A model generated the notes under the pieces. That model ran no database searches. It had not been told where the DNA came from and saw only the letters and a list, made by a program, of their open reading frames with translations. Below are positions 18,113-27,629 of a DNA stretch of 47,279 bases, in pieces; positions within the stretch are counted from its first letter, which is position 1; the number at the start of each line of letters is the position of its first letter. Origin of the DNA: Coleofasciculus sp. FACHB-T130 (GTDB lineage: Bacteria > Cyanobacteriota > Cyanobacteriia > Cyanobacteriales > FACHB-T130); NCBI RefSeq assembly GCF_014695375.1, contig NZ_JACJOG010000044.1, forward strand, positions 1-47,279. The letters are read 5' to 3'. The position numbers and the translations under genes are program-made.

Positions 18113-18730
18113 ATGCTGACAGCTTTTACTGCCGGTTTATTATTCATCACTTTTTCCGAATTAGGCGATAAAACCTTTTTCATTGCGGTAATTCTGGCAA
18201 TGCGCCACTCCCGACGACTGGTATTTGCAGGAGTTGTGGCGGCATTGGCAGCAATGACGGTTCTGTCGGTTCTCTTGGGACAAGTGGCGTCTCTACTCCC
18301 CAAGCATTATCTTCATTTGGCGGAAATTATTTTTTTTGTTGGCTTCGGGGTGAAGTTATTGTACGAAGCAAGCCAGATGCCAGCGGGACCAGACTGTGAA
18401 GAAGCCGAAGAAGCGATCGCCACGGTTAAAGAAGCTGAGTCGAAAATGCCAAAAAAGAAAACTCCTTGGGCGATTGTCCTCGAAGCCTTTATGCTGACAT
18501 TTGTAGCAGAGTGGGGCGATCGCACTCAGATTGCCACAATTGCTCTAGCTGCGTCCCAGTCGGCTGTAGGGGTTACGGCTGGGGCTATTGCGGGGCATAG
18601 TATTTGTGCAGCGATCGCTGTTTTGGGGGGTCGGATGATCGCCGGACGAATTTCCGAGCGATTAATTACAGCAATTGGGGGCGGCTTGTTTTTGCTGTTT
18701 GGAGCGCTCGCCTTATTGGAAGGAAATTAA
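18113..18730 (+). CDS. mnx: GDT1/TMEM165/UPF0016 family manganese exporter
   Basis: A 205-residue membrane protein with about six to seven spans in two homologous halves, each holding the family signature E-x-G-D-(K/R)-T: ELGDKT from residue 16 and EWGDRT from residue 133. A charged cytoplasmic loop (CEEAEEAIATVKEAESK) separates them. In Synechocystis the homologue Mnx exports Mn2+ from the cytosol to the thylakoid lumen or periplasm and protects against Mn toxicity (established knowledge). The Mn riboswitch directly upstream fits this function and indicates induction by Mn2+. The start ATG has GAGGAG nine bases upstream. A bidirectional terminator follows. Confidence 0.93.
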   Translation: MLTAFTAGLLFITFSELGDKTFFIAVILAMRHSRRLVFAGVVAALAAMTVLSVLLGQVASLLPKHYLHLAEIIFFVGFGVKLLYEASQMPAGPDCEEAEEAIATVKEAESKMPKKKTPWAIVLEAFMLTFVAEWGDRTQIATIALAASQSAVGVTAGAIAGHSICAAIAVLGGRMIAGRISERLITAIGGGLFLLFGALALLEGN

Positions 18731-18731
18731 A

Positions 18732-18785
18732 AATTAAAAATGCCTGCATTAAAAATTCTGTTTTTTGATGAAAGCATTTTTAATT
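18732..18785. terminator. Bidirectional terminator between mnx and the TPR gene
   Basis: AATTAAAAATGC (18732-18743) pairs perfectly with GCATTTTTAATT (18774-18785), giving A/T-rich flanks on both strands between two convergent genes. The large AT-rich loop of about 30 bases makes it weaker than a classic hairpin. Confidence 0.5.
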
Positions 18786-18798
18786 CTTAAGACTCAGG

Positions 18799-19752
18799 TT
18801 AAGGCGTAGGGCTGGGAGATACAGAAGGCGAAGTCGTAGGTGAAGTCGTGGGCGCAGTCGTGGGCGCAGCCGTGGGTGCGGGTGCGTCAGCCGCCAGTTG
18901 TTTAATTTGGTCTTTGACTCTAGCTGGAGCTAGAGCGATCGCCGTATTGAATAGGGGTTTAGCTTCGGCGATTTTGCCTTGTTCTCGCAGCACCAGTGCC
19001 TTCGCTAGCACCGGACGAAAATCCTGTCGATTGCCTTTGATGGCGTCATCGTAGATAGCGATCGCTTCCGGATAGCGCTTTTGCTCAACGTAAACCTTGC
19101 CCAACTCCAACTGCACCGAAGTGACATCGACGCTACCAGGTTGAACTTGATTCACTTGGGGAGCAGTTTTCAACGTGTCTTGCAGCAAGCCAATCGCTGC
19201 TTCCGGACGGTTTTGTTGTACCAAGAGACTCACAAGACCTTGCAGGGCGTTCATATCTCCCGGTTTAGAAGTCAAAATCGAGCGATAAGTTTGGGCAGCC
19301 CCTTCGCGATCTCCTGTTTGCTGTTTAGCTTGTGCAAGTAAAACTGCGTACTCGCTTTGATCGGGATTCAGCTTTGCCAGTTTGTCCAAAGGTGCGATCG
19401 CGCCTTTGATATCGCGCATTTTTAGCCGTGCTTCTAACAACCCCCGCAGCGCCGTTTGATTCTGTGGTTCTCGCTGCAAAACCAGTTCGTAACCTTTCGC
19501 TTGCGCTTCCAGTTCCGCTTGATTAGCTACCCCTGCCGTCTGAGTCGGTGTTGGGGTTGCCCCAGTAGTAGGCTCTTTGCCGTCAAAAACAATACCCACC
19601 AACGGAATGATGGATAATCCGACAAAGATTAACACGCCTAGCCCTAGGACTAGATTAATAAACCAGCGATTGCGCTTTTGGGACACACGACTGCTCTGAA
19701 CTCTATTGCCATTATCAAACACAATCTTATTTTCCACTGTCACACTTGGCAA
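18799..19752 (-). CDS. Membrane-anchored TPR-repeat protein
   Basis: About 314-317 residues. One N-terminal membrane span lies at about 30-52 (LVLGLGVLIFVGLSII), followed by tetratricopeptide-like helices from about 75 to 290 (YELVLQREPQNQTALRGLLE, YRSILTSKPGDMNALQGL, AIAIYDDAIKGNRQD). The tail is a low-complexity Pro/Thr/Ser stretch. TPR arrays mediate protein-protein contacts, and the partner is unknown. The longest frame starts at a TTG (19752). A GTG at 19743, giving MTVENKIVFDN, is at least as likely. The gene is convergent with mnx and divergent from the 19930 gene. Confidence 0.82.
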   Translation of the reverse strand: MPSVTVENKIVFDNGNRVQSSRVSQKRNRWFINLVLGLGVLIFVGLSIIPLVGIVFDGKEPTTGATPTPTQTAGVANQAELEAQAKGYELVLQREPQNQTALRGLLEARLKMRDIKGAIAPLDKLAKLNPDQSEYAVLLAQAKQQTGDREGAAQTYRSILTSKPGDMNALQGLVSLLVQQNRPEAAIGLLQDTLKTAPQVNQVQPGSVDVTSVQLELGKVYVEQKRYPEAIAIYDDAIKGNRQDFRPVLAKALVLREQGKIAEAKPLFNTAIALAPARVKDQIKQLAADAPAPTAAPTTAPTTSPTTSPSVSPSPTP

Positions 19753-19929
19753 ACCGCATCACTGTCTCCACATTTTAAAATAGTGGCAGCATCGAACCGA
19801 ACTTGATAAGGTGTAAGTGTTTTTGCTGAGTGCAAAAACATTACGGATCTACCAGTCGTATCACCGCATTCAGTACAATGAGCTGACTGACTCCCCCCAA
19901 GGGGATGTGTCTCCGCCGCGAGGAGTATT

Positions 19930-20880
19930 ATGAGTCCTTCTGTGAATCGGTTCTCCGAATTATCCCAGTCTTCTGGCGATCCTAAGCCAGAACCACCACC
20001 CCTATCCAGTCCGCCAACGCCAGCGGATACAGCGTCAAACAGCGATTTGGAACAAACAACTGAAGAGAATCCTGCTGTCACACGACAGCAACCCATTCCT
20101 CCCCCTAGCGAACCCATGCAATACCGGGCCATCGGCCTAGTAAAGGGTAAGTACACGTCCTCCGACGAGCAATTTACGCGAGGAATGCTGCTGGCAAGCG
20201 ATGGAACAGCCATCGATGCCGTGCTATTAGGTCGGGTGATGAGTTTAGTCAAAAATCACCTGAACTTAGAGCAGGAACATTTATGGGTTGTCTATCCCCG
20301 GATGCGACAAGAAGACGGCAACTTGCACGTCCAGATTGTGGGCGTTTGGGAGCCGGAAAGGCTGAACCAGCCGTCGTCTGACCCAGAAGCGGAAGCAGCA
20401 GAATCGTCCGAACCTACGGATATTCAAAGCGAGTCGGCGGCGAACGATGGCTATTTTTCGATTCGCGGGGAAGTGATTTTTCAGTCGCGAGAAGAAGAAG
20501 AAGGCATCATCGTCAAGATTAAGCAGTCTCCTCGCAAGCAGGAAGACACACCTAAGTTTTTCAAGTTGAAACTCAATGGTGTGGTTCAAGAAAAGGCAGT
20601 CGGTCATTTCATGGATTTGCAGGTGCAACGACAGGGGAACTCCTTGGTAATTCAGGAGAGCCAGGATATTGGTCGCCTGCCTCCTAGAAAGATTCCGGGC
20701 AAGAAGCCATTCCGAGGAGGTGGAGGTGGGCGTCCTCCCAGCAGAAAGCCAGGAGGAGGAAGCCGGGAGCGTCCCGTGCGTCCAAGCGGAGAAAGACCCG
20801 CAGCGATCGCGCCCCCATCCCCCAAACGCAAGGAACCCTTGCCAAAGCCGGTTAAGCGCTCTTCCCCGCCGCCAGAATAA
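19930..20880 (+). CDS. Conserved cyanobacterial protein with Pro-rich head and basic Gly/Pro/Arg tail
   Basis: A 316-residue soluble protein. Residues 1-60 are Pro/Ser/Thr-rich and disordered. About 60-235 is a folded core with two halves (YRAIGLVKGKYTSSDEQF...VGVWEP and YFSIRGEVIFQSREEE...GRLPPRK), and 240-316 is a basic, Gly/Arg/Pro-rich tail (KKPFRGGGGGRPPSRKPGGG). Such tails often bind nucleic acid or act as linkers, so an RNA-binding role is possible, but this is inference only. I do not recognise a named domain. A long frame antisense to its first part (19740-20252) is a shadow. Confidence 0.75.
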   Translation: MSPSVNRFSELSQSSGDPKPEPPPLSSPPTPADTASNSDLEQTTEENPAVTRQQPIPPPSEPMQYRAIGLVKGKYTSSDEQFTRGMLLASDGTAIDAVLLGRVMSLVKNHLNLEQEHLWVVYPRMRQEDGNLHVQIVGVWEPERLNQPSSDPEAEAAESSEPTDIQSESAANDGYFSIRGEVIFQSREEEEGIIVKIKQSPRKQEDTPKFFKLKLNGVVQEKAVGHFMDLQVQRQGNSLVIQESQDIGRLPPRKIPGKKPFRGGGGGRPPSRKPGGGSRERPVRPSGERPAAIAPPSPKRKEPLPKPVKRSSPPPE

Positions 20881-20946
20881 ACTGGCTATTAGTCATGAGT
20901 CACTGTGATGAGTTACACCTAATAACGAATAACGAATGACAAATGA

Positions 20947-22191
20947 CTAATCTAGGGAAATTTGAGAACCCCATCGGTCTTGGGGTAAAAATGAGCGATC
21001 CAGTGGAATGGGGGCAACAGGTTCGGTGAGGGTAAATGTCCCCGCCTCAATCCATTGCTTCAACTCCAGCGCTACTTGATTAGAAAAAAATAGGCTGACT
21101 AAGGGGGCAACCCGCACGGGTTTGCCCTCTATTGTGATGCGTCCCGTCTTCAGCTGGGCGTAACTCACAAGCCCAAAAGTGGGACGGACGCGCCGAGGAA
21201 TCGAGAAATCGACAACCGGCGCAACGATCTCCTTGTCTTGCACGGCACAATTGGCGACGACTTGCTCTTGTAAAACGGGCAGTGGGATACCAACGCCGAG
21301 CATCATAGAAGGGCCATAATTTTTGAAGTAACAGCCGCGCACCCAGCGAGAATTCATTTGTTTGGCGTCTCCCATTAAGGCAAGGGTAGCCGCCGGACCA
21401 ACAGGCGTTCGATTTGGCAACCGCTTTTGTAAGGGGAAGTGTTGGGTGCCTTCCCACGCTACATAGCCAACGCCGCCGCCTAAGAAAATCCGAGTGCCAA
21501 TCCCGATCGTTTGCAGGTCTGGATCGTTCAGGAGGGGAGAAATTGCCCCAGCGTTTGAGTAGACGGCATTGGCGAGGCGGGGTTGCAGAGGGCCGAGGTA
21601 AGTATAAAGTGGGCGATCGCCTCCATTCACCCCGACGATAAAATTTTGGTATAGATTGCGGGGATTATATAGATAAAACTGGTTAATCGTGTCGCGGGTG
21701 ATGGTTGTCTCAAAGGAAGCACGAGGGTAGCAGTCCGTCCCTTGCCCAATGGCGCGTAGTTGCACCGTTTTCCCGGCAATTAAATCTTCAATCACATGAC
21801 CGCCGCCGCGTTCTCTAGATTCCTCGCCGTCTAGGGGTTCGCCCGTACTCCGATATTCCACCATCTGGGTTGCTCCCAGATACAGATCCACTGCCCCAAA
21901 GCCAGAGTAGGCTAAAACCCCATCTAACCAACAGGAGCGAATTTTAATTGGGGGATCGGTGTGTCCCAGGTTAATAATCGCCCCCGAAGACTCCATCGGC
22001 TCGAAAGTGCCGGTGGTAATGACATCTACTTGCTTCGCAGCTTGGGTGACTCCCACTTCTGCCACCCGTGCTTTTAATTCTTCTATTGTCCACACCACTG
22101 CACGCTGGTGGCTGATTTTGTCGTTAATTTCGGCAAGGGTTCGCATAGGGAAGGTTGAAGGGTCGGACTTTTGCTCATCCCTAGTTTCCAC
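20947..22191 (-). CDS. Homocysteine biosynthesis protein (DUF39/HcyBio family)
   Basis: A 414-residue soluble protein that matches the DUF39 family along its length: TLAEINDKI at the start, VDVITTGTFEPMESSGAIIN, IKIRSCWLDGV with a conserved cysteine, RERGGGHVIEDLIAGK and FLGGGVGYVAWEGTQH. In methanogenic archaea members of this family take part in making homocysteine from aspartate semialdehyde and sulfide (established for the archaeal proteins). The role in cyanobacteria is less clear. The archaeal protein carries ferredoxin or CBS domains that are missing here, leaving the core only. It is transcribed as a single gene between two unrelated minus-strand genes. Confidence 0.85.
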   Translation of the reverse strand: METRDEQKSDPSTFPMRTLAEINDKISHQRAVVWTIEELKARVAEVGVTQAAKQVDVITTGTFEPMESSGAIINLGHTDPPIKIRSCWLDGVLAYSGFGAVDLYLGATQMVEYRSTGEPLDGEESRERGGGHVIEDLIAGKTVQLRAIGQGTDCYPRASFETTITRDTINQFYLYNPRNLYQNFIVGVNGGDRPLYTYLGPLQPRLANAVYSNAGAISPLLNDPDLQTIGIGTRIFLGGGVGYVAWEGTQHFPLQKRLPNRTPVGPAATLALMGDAKQMNSRWVRGCYFKNYGPSMMLGVGIPLPVLQEQVVANCAVQDKEIVAPVVDFSIPRRVRPTFGLVSYAQLKTGRITIEGKPVRVAPLVSLFFSNQVALELKQWIEAGTFTLTEPVAPIPLDRSFLPQDRWGSQISLD

Positions 22192-22247
22192 TATTGCGAT
22201 GCCTCGTGGGGCGACGCTTTTGGGAGGTTAACGGTATGTGTTGCTGT

Positions 22248-23092
22248 TCAGATTGCCGATGAGTCTATCGCCGCCAAGTAACTAACTAAATCAGTTTGGC
22301 TGGAGAAATCCAGCAGCGCTTCCGCCAATCCCTCTAATTGAGGAATCGATAAACCGCGAATCTGTTCTTGCAGTTCGGGATTGATGTCACCAAATCGTAG
22401 CCTGAGCAGCCGCAAAATTAGCGCCACCTCTCCTTGTTGCAGACCTCGTTGCTCGCCCTTTTGGAGGATGTCTTGATAGATAACAGATTCCTGCATAATT
22501 GCCTCTCGGAATAGTTGTTGGATCAAATCTTTTTTAAACCGCAAACCAGCAAGAACCCCTGCACAAGCGAGGATATTCTGTCGCTCGGTGGTTTTCTCGA
22601 TCCTCTAGCGACCCCAGCGGCGACTTGCTCTAATAAAGCTCTGGGTGAATCACTACGAGCTAAGGTTGCCAGTGGTAGGAGAGCTGGATTTGCGAGCAGC
22701 GGAGTGGGATCTTCTTCCCACAGACGGATGACTCGATACTGATGTCTGGTGTTTGTGTCTGTGTACTGCTGTCGAAAGACGAGTTCTGAGGTAGTGGCTT
22801 GCAAAAAGATTGCTATCTGCACAATTTCACACCCATATTGCCGCTTCAGTCGCGTGTAGTAGTCGAGCATCCGGAAGTCGAGGGGAGGAGTTGATTGCGC
22901 CGAGGTTTGAAATTCCAGGTGCAAGATTTGGTTAGCGACTTGCAGGAAGATGACAGAATCGGCGCGAATCGGTTCCAGACTGAGTTCGGTTTTGATTACC
23001 TGGATGTCTGAAGCTTCAGATGACAGTAGCCACTTGGCAAATTCATCTGGGTAGTTCTCAGCGAGATACTTGCAAGTGTTGTCGTATTCCAA
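22248..23092 (-). pseudogene. Frameshifted Rpn/PD-(D/E)XK nuclease-family protein (transposase-like)
   Basis: Two overlapping frames (22523-23092 and 22248-22544) are the two parts of one gene. The first has the Rpn-type start MEYDNTCKYLAENYPDEFA and the nuclease core with LHLEFQTSA and FRMLDYYTRLKRQYG. The second has the usual C-terminus (LIQQLFREAIMQES, GEQRGLQQGEVALILRLL). The frame changes at about 22602, where two extra bases (CC on the plus strand) separate VAR from IEKTTERQNILACAG. Removing them restores one protein of about 280 residues. Related families promote recombination (RpnA-E) and are very common in cyanobacteria. A sequencing error is possible but would need to be a two-base insertion or a one-base loss. 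Confidence 0.82.
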
Positions 23093-23162
23093 GAGGGCAA
23101 TTGGAGAAAGTCTTATTATTCTCTCATCGGAGGTTACTGAGAATAGCGATCGCTACTTATCG

Positions 23163-24356
23163 CTACTTCTTCCCTTTACCAGTCACATCATTAACATTCG
23201 CCTGATTCTCGTTATCAAGATTAGGCTTGTCATTAATGGATGACTTCCCTTCCGGCAACACCACAGTTTCTCGCTCAAATTCAGCCGCTTCATGAGACGT
23301 TGCTATACCCTCTGGATCAAAATCTGCTTCGCGCTGACTGCGCCATTGATCGAGAACATCTTTGAATAAGACTTCTTTGAACCAAATCTGACCAACAACG
23401 GTTAGCGGTAACGCCAAGACCAACCCTAAAAATCCAAAGAATGTGGCGAAAAATACTTGAGCAAGTAACGTTACGGCTGGCAACAGCGACACCTGTTGAG
23501 CCATAACGTAGGGTGTTAAGAAATTGCTTTCAACCTGCTGAATAAAAAAGTAAAGACCGAACACAGCCAAGCATTTCCAAGGAGCCTCCAACAGCGCGAT
23601 CGCCATTGGTGGAATGACACTAATCGTCGGGCCAAGATTGGGAATCAAATTTAGCACCCCTGCCAAAATCCCTTGAGCCAGCGGTGACGGGATTCGCAAA
23701 ACCGACAAGCCAATCATACTCATCAGCGCAACTACACTCATGCTGATGAGAGCGCCTCCAAGCCATCGCCCTAATGACACCTCGCATTGGTCCAAAATCC
23801 CATCCACGCGCCGCCGATAAAAAGAAGGAAATAGCCGCACAAATCCCTTGCGGTAAGCTTGGGGATTTGCTAAGAACATTCCGGTTAAAACCAGCACCAG
23901 CAAAACGTTGAGGATAATCCCTAAAGAGCTGGAGAAAAAGGCGACCGAACTGCCCAATAGCCGATTGATTAAGGGCTGTACTTGTTGGCTTATGCTCTCC
24001 ACATCGGGTAGGTACGGTGTCAGCTGGCTAGGAAGACCCGTTCTGAGGCGATCTACCCAAAGATTCAAGCGCTCAAACCCTCTAGGAACCCGTTCTGTGA
24101 GTTCTTGAAACTGGACGGTAAAGGGCGGCACAATCAGCCAAAAAAACCCAACAATCAGAGCTAATAATAAGACAATCGACGCCAGGATCGCGATGCCATG
24201 TTTCATTCCCGATCGTTGCAGCCGCCGCGCCAATCGGTTTAAGGCAGTCGCCAACACAACGGCGGCAAACACCAACAGCAACACCTGCCGAATTTGCCAC
24301 AAAACATAAAGAGAAACGACTAAGACGAATAAGCCAATCCACTGACCTAGATTCAC
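23163..24356 (-). CDS. AI-2E family transporter (PerM/UPF0118)
   Basis: A 397-residue polytopic membrane protein with about eight spans, starting with LGQWIGLFVLVVSLYVLWQI and continuing with the family's long extramembrane region after the third span. The characteristic block is SVVALMSMIGLSVLRIPSPL, then AGVLNLIPNLGPTISVIPP, and near the end FFGFLGLVLALPLTVV. The charged C-terminal 60 residues are cytoplasmic. Family members include the putative autoinducer-2 exporter TqsA and Na+/H+ antiporter-like proteins, so the substrate is open. The gene is alone between the broken nuclease gene and a small membrane protein gene. Confidence 0.9.
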   Translation of the reverse strand: MNLGQWIGLFVLVVSLYVLWQIRQVLLLVFAAVVLATALNRLARRLQRSGMKHGIAILASIVLLLALIVGFFWLIVPPFTVQFQELTERVPRGFERLNLWVDRLRTGLPSQLTPYLPDVESISQQVQPLINRLLGSSVAFFSSSLGIILNVLLVLVLTGMFLANPQAYRKGFVRLFPSFYRRRVDGILDQCEVSLGRWLGGALISMSVVALMSMIGLSVLRIPSPLAQGILAGVLNLIPNLGPTISVIPPMAIALLEAPWKCLAVFGLYFFIQQVESNFLTPYVMAQQVSLLPAVTLLAQVFFATFFGFLGLVLALPLTVVGQIWFKEVLFKDVLDQWRSQREADFDPEGIATSHEAAEFERETVVLPEGKSSINDKPNLDNENQANVNDVTGKGKK

Positions 24357-24539
24357 AGGTGTTGACTCCGAGCTGACATAGGCTGTAATTGCCGTTTAAT
24401 GCAGCTAGATTAGCCGATTTTGGCAACTTTCGCATGGGTTGAAAGTAAGGTTTGAATAGCTGCCAAGCGTCAACTGTTTCAGTGTTTTTATGTAAGCCGC
24501 TCTACTCAGATAAGTATTCATTGATACTTAAAATACAAC

Positions 24540-24734
24540 TTAGTCCAGTTGGCGATATTGTCGCGATCGCTGCCAGAAGGTCACGGCCATAATCAGCGTT
24601 GGCAGAAACACAACCATCAGCACTAGGGCTGGGGATGCTGGAATTGATAAATAGGGACCACCGTACTTAATCAAGATTGACAGTGCCGCTGAGGCGACTA
24701 GCACTTTAAGAATGAATCCAGCCTGAGTTGTCAT
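24540..24734 (-). CDS. Small conserved cyanobacterial membrane protein
   Basis: 64 residues with two predicted membrane helices (FILKVLVASAALSILIKYGG and PALVLMVVFLPTLIMAVTFW) and a charged C-terminus (QRSRQYRQLD). The short loop and compact size recall small accessory membrane proteins. I do not know its function. It is divergent from ftsH at 24966 with 231 bp between them, a region with one HIP1 octamer and no other gene. Confidence 0.7.
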   Translation of the reverse strand: MTTQAGFILKVLVASAALSILIKYGGPYLSIPASPALVLMVVFLPTLIMAVTFWQRSRQYRQLD

Positions 24735-24965
24735 ACAACTTAATAAACAAAGACTAAAGTACGGCTATACGGATGCTTGTAGGGGTAGACACCGAACCCA
24801 GGCGATCGCATCCCCTTTTTTACAATAGCTTTTAGAGCCTCACCCTGTTACCAATTTCGATGCTCTAAAAGCATACTAAAGCCAAGAGTACATTTAGCTT
24901 TCACTCAGTAGACATCTGAAAGCAACCTTTCAAACTTTATAACTTTTAAGAGGTTCGTATCTACA

Positions 24966-26906
24966 ATGCCTGTTGAAAATAATAATAAGCGATCGCCCAA
25001 AGCCTCTAGAACAAAGCAGTTTGGCGGCAGCTTCCTGATTTTGTTCACTATCCTTCTACTGCTAAACTTTATCATTCCGAGTTTTGGCTCTCAATTGCCG
25101 CAGGTACCCTACAGCGACTTTATCAATCAGGTAGAAAGCGGTAAAGTTGAGCAGGCAGTTGTGAGCAATGACCGGATCGAGTATGCGCTTAAATCCGATG
25201 CCACGGGAGAGCAAGCCGCACCAGATCAGGTATTCGTCACCACGCCAGTGGCAATCGATCTGGATCTACCCAAGATCCTGCGCGAACATAACGTAAAGTT
25301 TGCTGCACCTGCACCCAACAACAATGGCTGGATTGGAACCCTCCTCAGTTGGGTTGTTCCTCCCCTGATTTTCTTTGGAATTTGGGGATGGTTGATGAAC
25401 CGGGGTGGAGGCGCAGGTGGCGCAGCGCTGACGGTTGGGAAAAGCAAGGCACGGATTTACTCAGAAGGCAGCACCGGCATCAAGTTTAGTGATGTGGCGG
25501 GTGTCGATGAAGCCAAGTTAGAACTGCTAGAGATTGTGGATTTCTTGAAAAATGCCGGGAAGTACACCCGATTGGGAGCAAAAATTCCCAAAGGCGTGCT
25601 GCTGGTGGGACCTCCGGGAACTGGAAAGACACTCTTAGCAAAAGCGATCGCGGGTGAAGCGGGCGTTCCTTTCTTCAGTATCTCTGGCTCCGAATTCATC
25701 GAGCTATTCGTCGGTGTTGGCGCTGCACGAGTCCGCGACTTATTTGAACAAGCCAAAAAACAAGCCCCTTGCATCGTCTTCATCGACGAACTAGACGCGC
25801 TAGGTAAATCTCGCGGCGGTGCTGGAGGCTTTGTCGGTGGAAACGATGAGCGCGAACAAACCCTTAACCAGTTGCTCACCGAAATGGATGGTTTTGATGG
25901 GAATACCGGGGTGATTATCGTCGCCGCCACCAACCGCCCAGAAGTGCTAGATCCGGCTCTGCGGCGTCCGGGTCGTTTTGACCGGCAAGTGGTGGTAGAC
26001 CGCCCGGATAAAGTGGGTAGAGAAGCCATTCTTGGCGTCCATTCCCGAAATGTCAAGTTAGCAGATGATGTAGACTTGGTAGCGATCGCGGGTCGCACAC
26101 CTGGGTTTGCCGGTGCCGATTTAGCCAACCTGGTGAATGAAGCGGCGCTACTGGCAGCACGTCAGAACCGCGACGCTGTGATGATGGCAGACTTCAACGA
26201 AGCAATTGAGCGTGTTGTCACCGGATTAGAGCGCAGATCCCGCGTTCTGAATGATGTTGAGAAAAAGACTGTCGCTTATCACGAAGTCGGTCATGCGATT
26301 ATCGCGGCTTTGATGCCGGGAGCTGGTAAAGTCGAGAAAATCTCTATCGTCCCCCGTGGCGTCGGTGCCCTAGGCTACACGCTCCAGATGCCAGAGGAAG
26401 ACCGCTTTTTGATGGTAGAAGATGAAATTCGCGGTCGAATCGCCACTCTCTTAGGTGGACGCTCATCGGAAGAGTTAATCTTTGGAAAGGTGTCTACGGG
26501 TGCGAGTGACGACATCCAAAAAGCAACAGATTTAGCGGAACGGGCGATTACTCTCTACGGCATGAGTGATGAATTGGGACCCGTGGCGTTTGAGAAGCCG
26601 CAGCAACAGTTCATGGAGGGTTACAGCAATCCGCGTCGTTCAGTGAGTCCCGTGGTGGCTGAGCAGATTGACCGTCAAGTGAAGGAAACGATTGATGCAG
26701 CGCATCACATGGCTTTAGAAATCCTAGACAAGAATCGGGATTTGCTGGAAGATTTGGCACAGATGCTTTTGCAAAAAGAAGTTTTGGAAGGCGCTGAACT
26801 GCGGGAACAACTCAAATCCGCTAATATTCCTTCAGAAATGGATGAATGGTTGCGTAGCGGGAAGTTACCTGACGGGATACAGTTGAAGCAAGCCGCTTTG
26901 GTTTAA
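24966..26906 (+). CDS. ftsH: ATP-dependent zinc metalloprotease FtsH, FtsH1-type
   Basis: A 646-residue membrane protease. Two spans flank a lumenal/periplasmic domain (about 22-40 and 124-143), then the AAA+ module with Walker A GPPGTGKT at 215-222 and Walker [13 protein letters not shown] at 269-280, the second region of homology ([20 protein letters not shown]), and the protease with HEVGH at 439-443. The [10 protein letters not shown] variant, the N-terminus and [16 protein letters not shown] match Synechocystis FtsH1 rather than FtsH2 or FtsH3 (from memory). FtsH1 pairs with FtsH3 in an essential cytoplasmic-membrane hetero-hexamer. An FtsH3-type gene lies 9 kb downstream. GAGG is present but rather far (about 14 bases) from the ATG. 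Confidence 0.95.
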   Translation: MPVENNNKRSPKASRTKQFGGSFLILFTILLLLNFIIPSFGSQLPQVPYSDFINQVESGKVEQAVVSNDRIEYALKSDATGEQAAPDQVFVTTPVAIDLDLPKILREHNVKFAAPAPNNNGWIGTLLSWVVPPLIFFGIWGWLMNRGGGAGGAALTVGKSKARIYSEGSTGIKFSDVAGVDEAKLELLEIVDFLKNAGKYTRLGAKIPKGVLLVGPPGTGKTLLAKAIAGEAGVPFFSISGSEFIELFVGVGAARVRDLFEQAKKQAPCIVFIDELDALGKSRGGAGGFVGGNDEREQTLNQLLTEMDGFDGNTGVIIVAATNRPEVLDPALRRPGRFDRQVVVDRPDKVGREAILGVHSRNVKLADDVDLVAIAGRTPGFAGADLANLVNEAALLAARQNRDAVMMADFNEAIERVVTGLERRSRVLNDVEKKTVAYHEVGHAIIAALMPGAGKVEKISIVPRGVGALGYTLQMPEEDRFLMVEDEIRGRIATLLGGRSSEELIFGKVSTGASDDIQKATDLAERAITLYGMSDELGPVAFEKPQQQFMEGYSNPRRSVSPVVAEQIDRQVKETIDAAHHMALEILDKNRDLLEDLAQMLLQKEVLEGAELREQLKSANIPSEMDEWLRSGKLPDGIQLKQAALV

Positions 26907-27326
26907 TGACTCCTTGAGGTGAGAAAAAAGCGATCGCTTTTCCTTTAAAGCGATCGCTTTTCCTTTGGGAGCATCCTGATACGTGCCAATCTACAACAGC
27001 GGTTTTCTTTCGCCTGTTTTACGGCTTTAGTGAAGAAATCTGCAAGGTAACTGTACTAAGTATTATTACCTGGTTCCAGAGAAGAATGATGGAATCAAGT
27101 TGCGCTCGCTAACGAGAGTGGGTAGTGAAACGCATCTTTTTTGTAAAAATTTATATAACCATCCTCTGTAACGGCCTTCCCCTAGTGCGTCACCCTTCAA
27201 AGTTGATAATCTACAGCAATCGGTTGGACTTGCTCTTCGCTAGTCACTACTGGGGCACCTGAAAATGGATGAAAATTTATCAATTCTGCCAGAAGTGCAG
27301 CCGCTGTTATAAAGTATAAAACTACA
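26907..27326. repeat. Gene-free 420 bp with a HIP1-containing 20-bp direct repeat
   Basis: AAGCGATCGCTTTTCCTTT occurs twice (26928-26946 and 26948-26966) at a 20-base period, each copy holding a HIP1 octamer. No U-rich hairpin clear enough to call the ftsH terminator was found. The remaining 360 bases show no gene, tRNA or strong hairpin. Confidence 0.7.
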
Positions 27327-27629
27327 CTAAATTTTATGAGCCATGCACCATTCATTGAAGATTTCCTTTTGGGCAGAGTTTAATTTCTTAAACATGATAC
27401 CAACCTTCTCAAAATCGTCATGTATCTTAAGCAACATTGAAGCGATCGCGCGACCTAATTTCCCTTGAGGATGCTCCACAATGAATCTCCCGATCGCTTT
27501 TGAAGGCGAGTAGGAATATTTGTTTCTGTTGTAGACATCCAGTAAAATCGGATTCGTCTTCTGCGATCGCGAGCCGGATTTTTTCCTATACTGCTTTATC
27601 GATTCGTGTGGTCTTCCAATCCCTAACAC
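27327..27629 (-). CDS. Possible small protein or decayed gene end
   Basis: An open frame of 100 codons whose first 15 codons overlap the end of the bestrophin gene in another frame. The rest (PSKAIGRFIVEHPQGKLGRA, KLNSAQKEIFNEWCMAHKI) looks protein-like, with amphipathic helices. There is no good start after the bestrophin stop: only a GTG near the middle. It is either a short gene translationally coupled to the bestrophin gene or the remnant of a longer one. I do not recognise it. Confidence 0.3.
   Translation of the reverse strand: MLGIGRPHESIKQYRKKSGSRSQKTNPILLDVYNRNKYSYSPSKAIGRFIVEHPQGKLGRAIASMLLKIHDDFEKVGIMFKKLNSAQKEIFNEWCMAHKI

Noticed and set aside
19740-20252. 170-codon minus-strand frame
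   Set aside because: It is antisense to the start of the 19930-20880 gene, and the residue pattern is low-complexity and not protein-like.
25457-26128. 223-codon minus-strand frame
   Set aside because: It is a shadow of the conserved AAA+ region of ftsH, Ser/Pro-rich as expected from the opposite strand.
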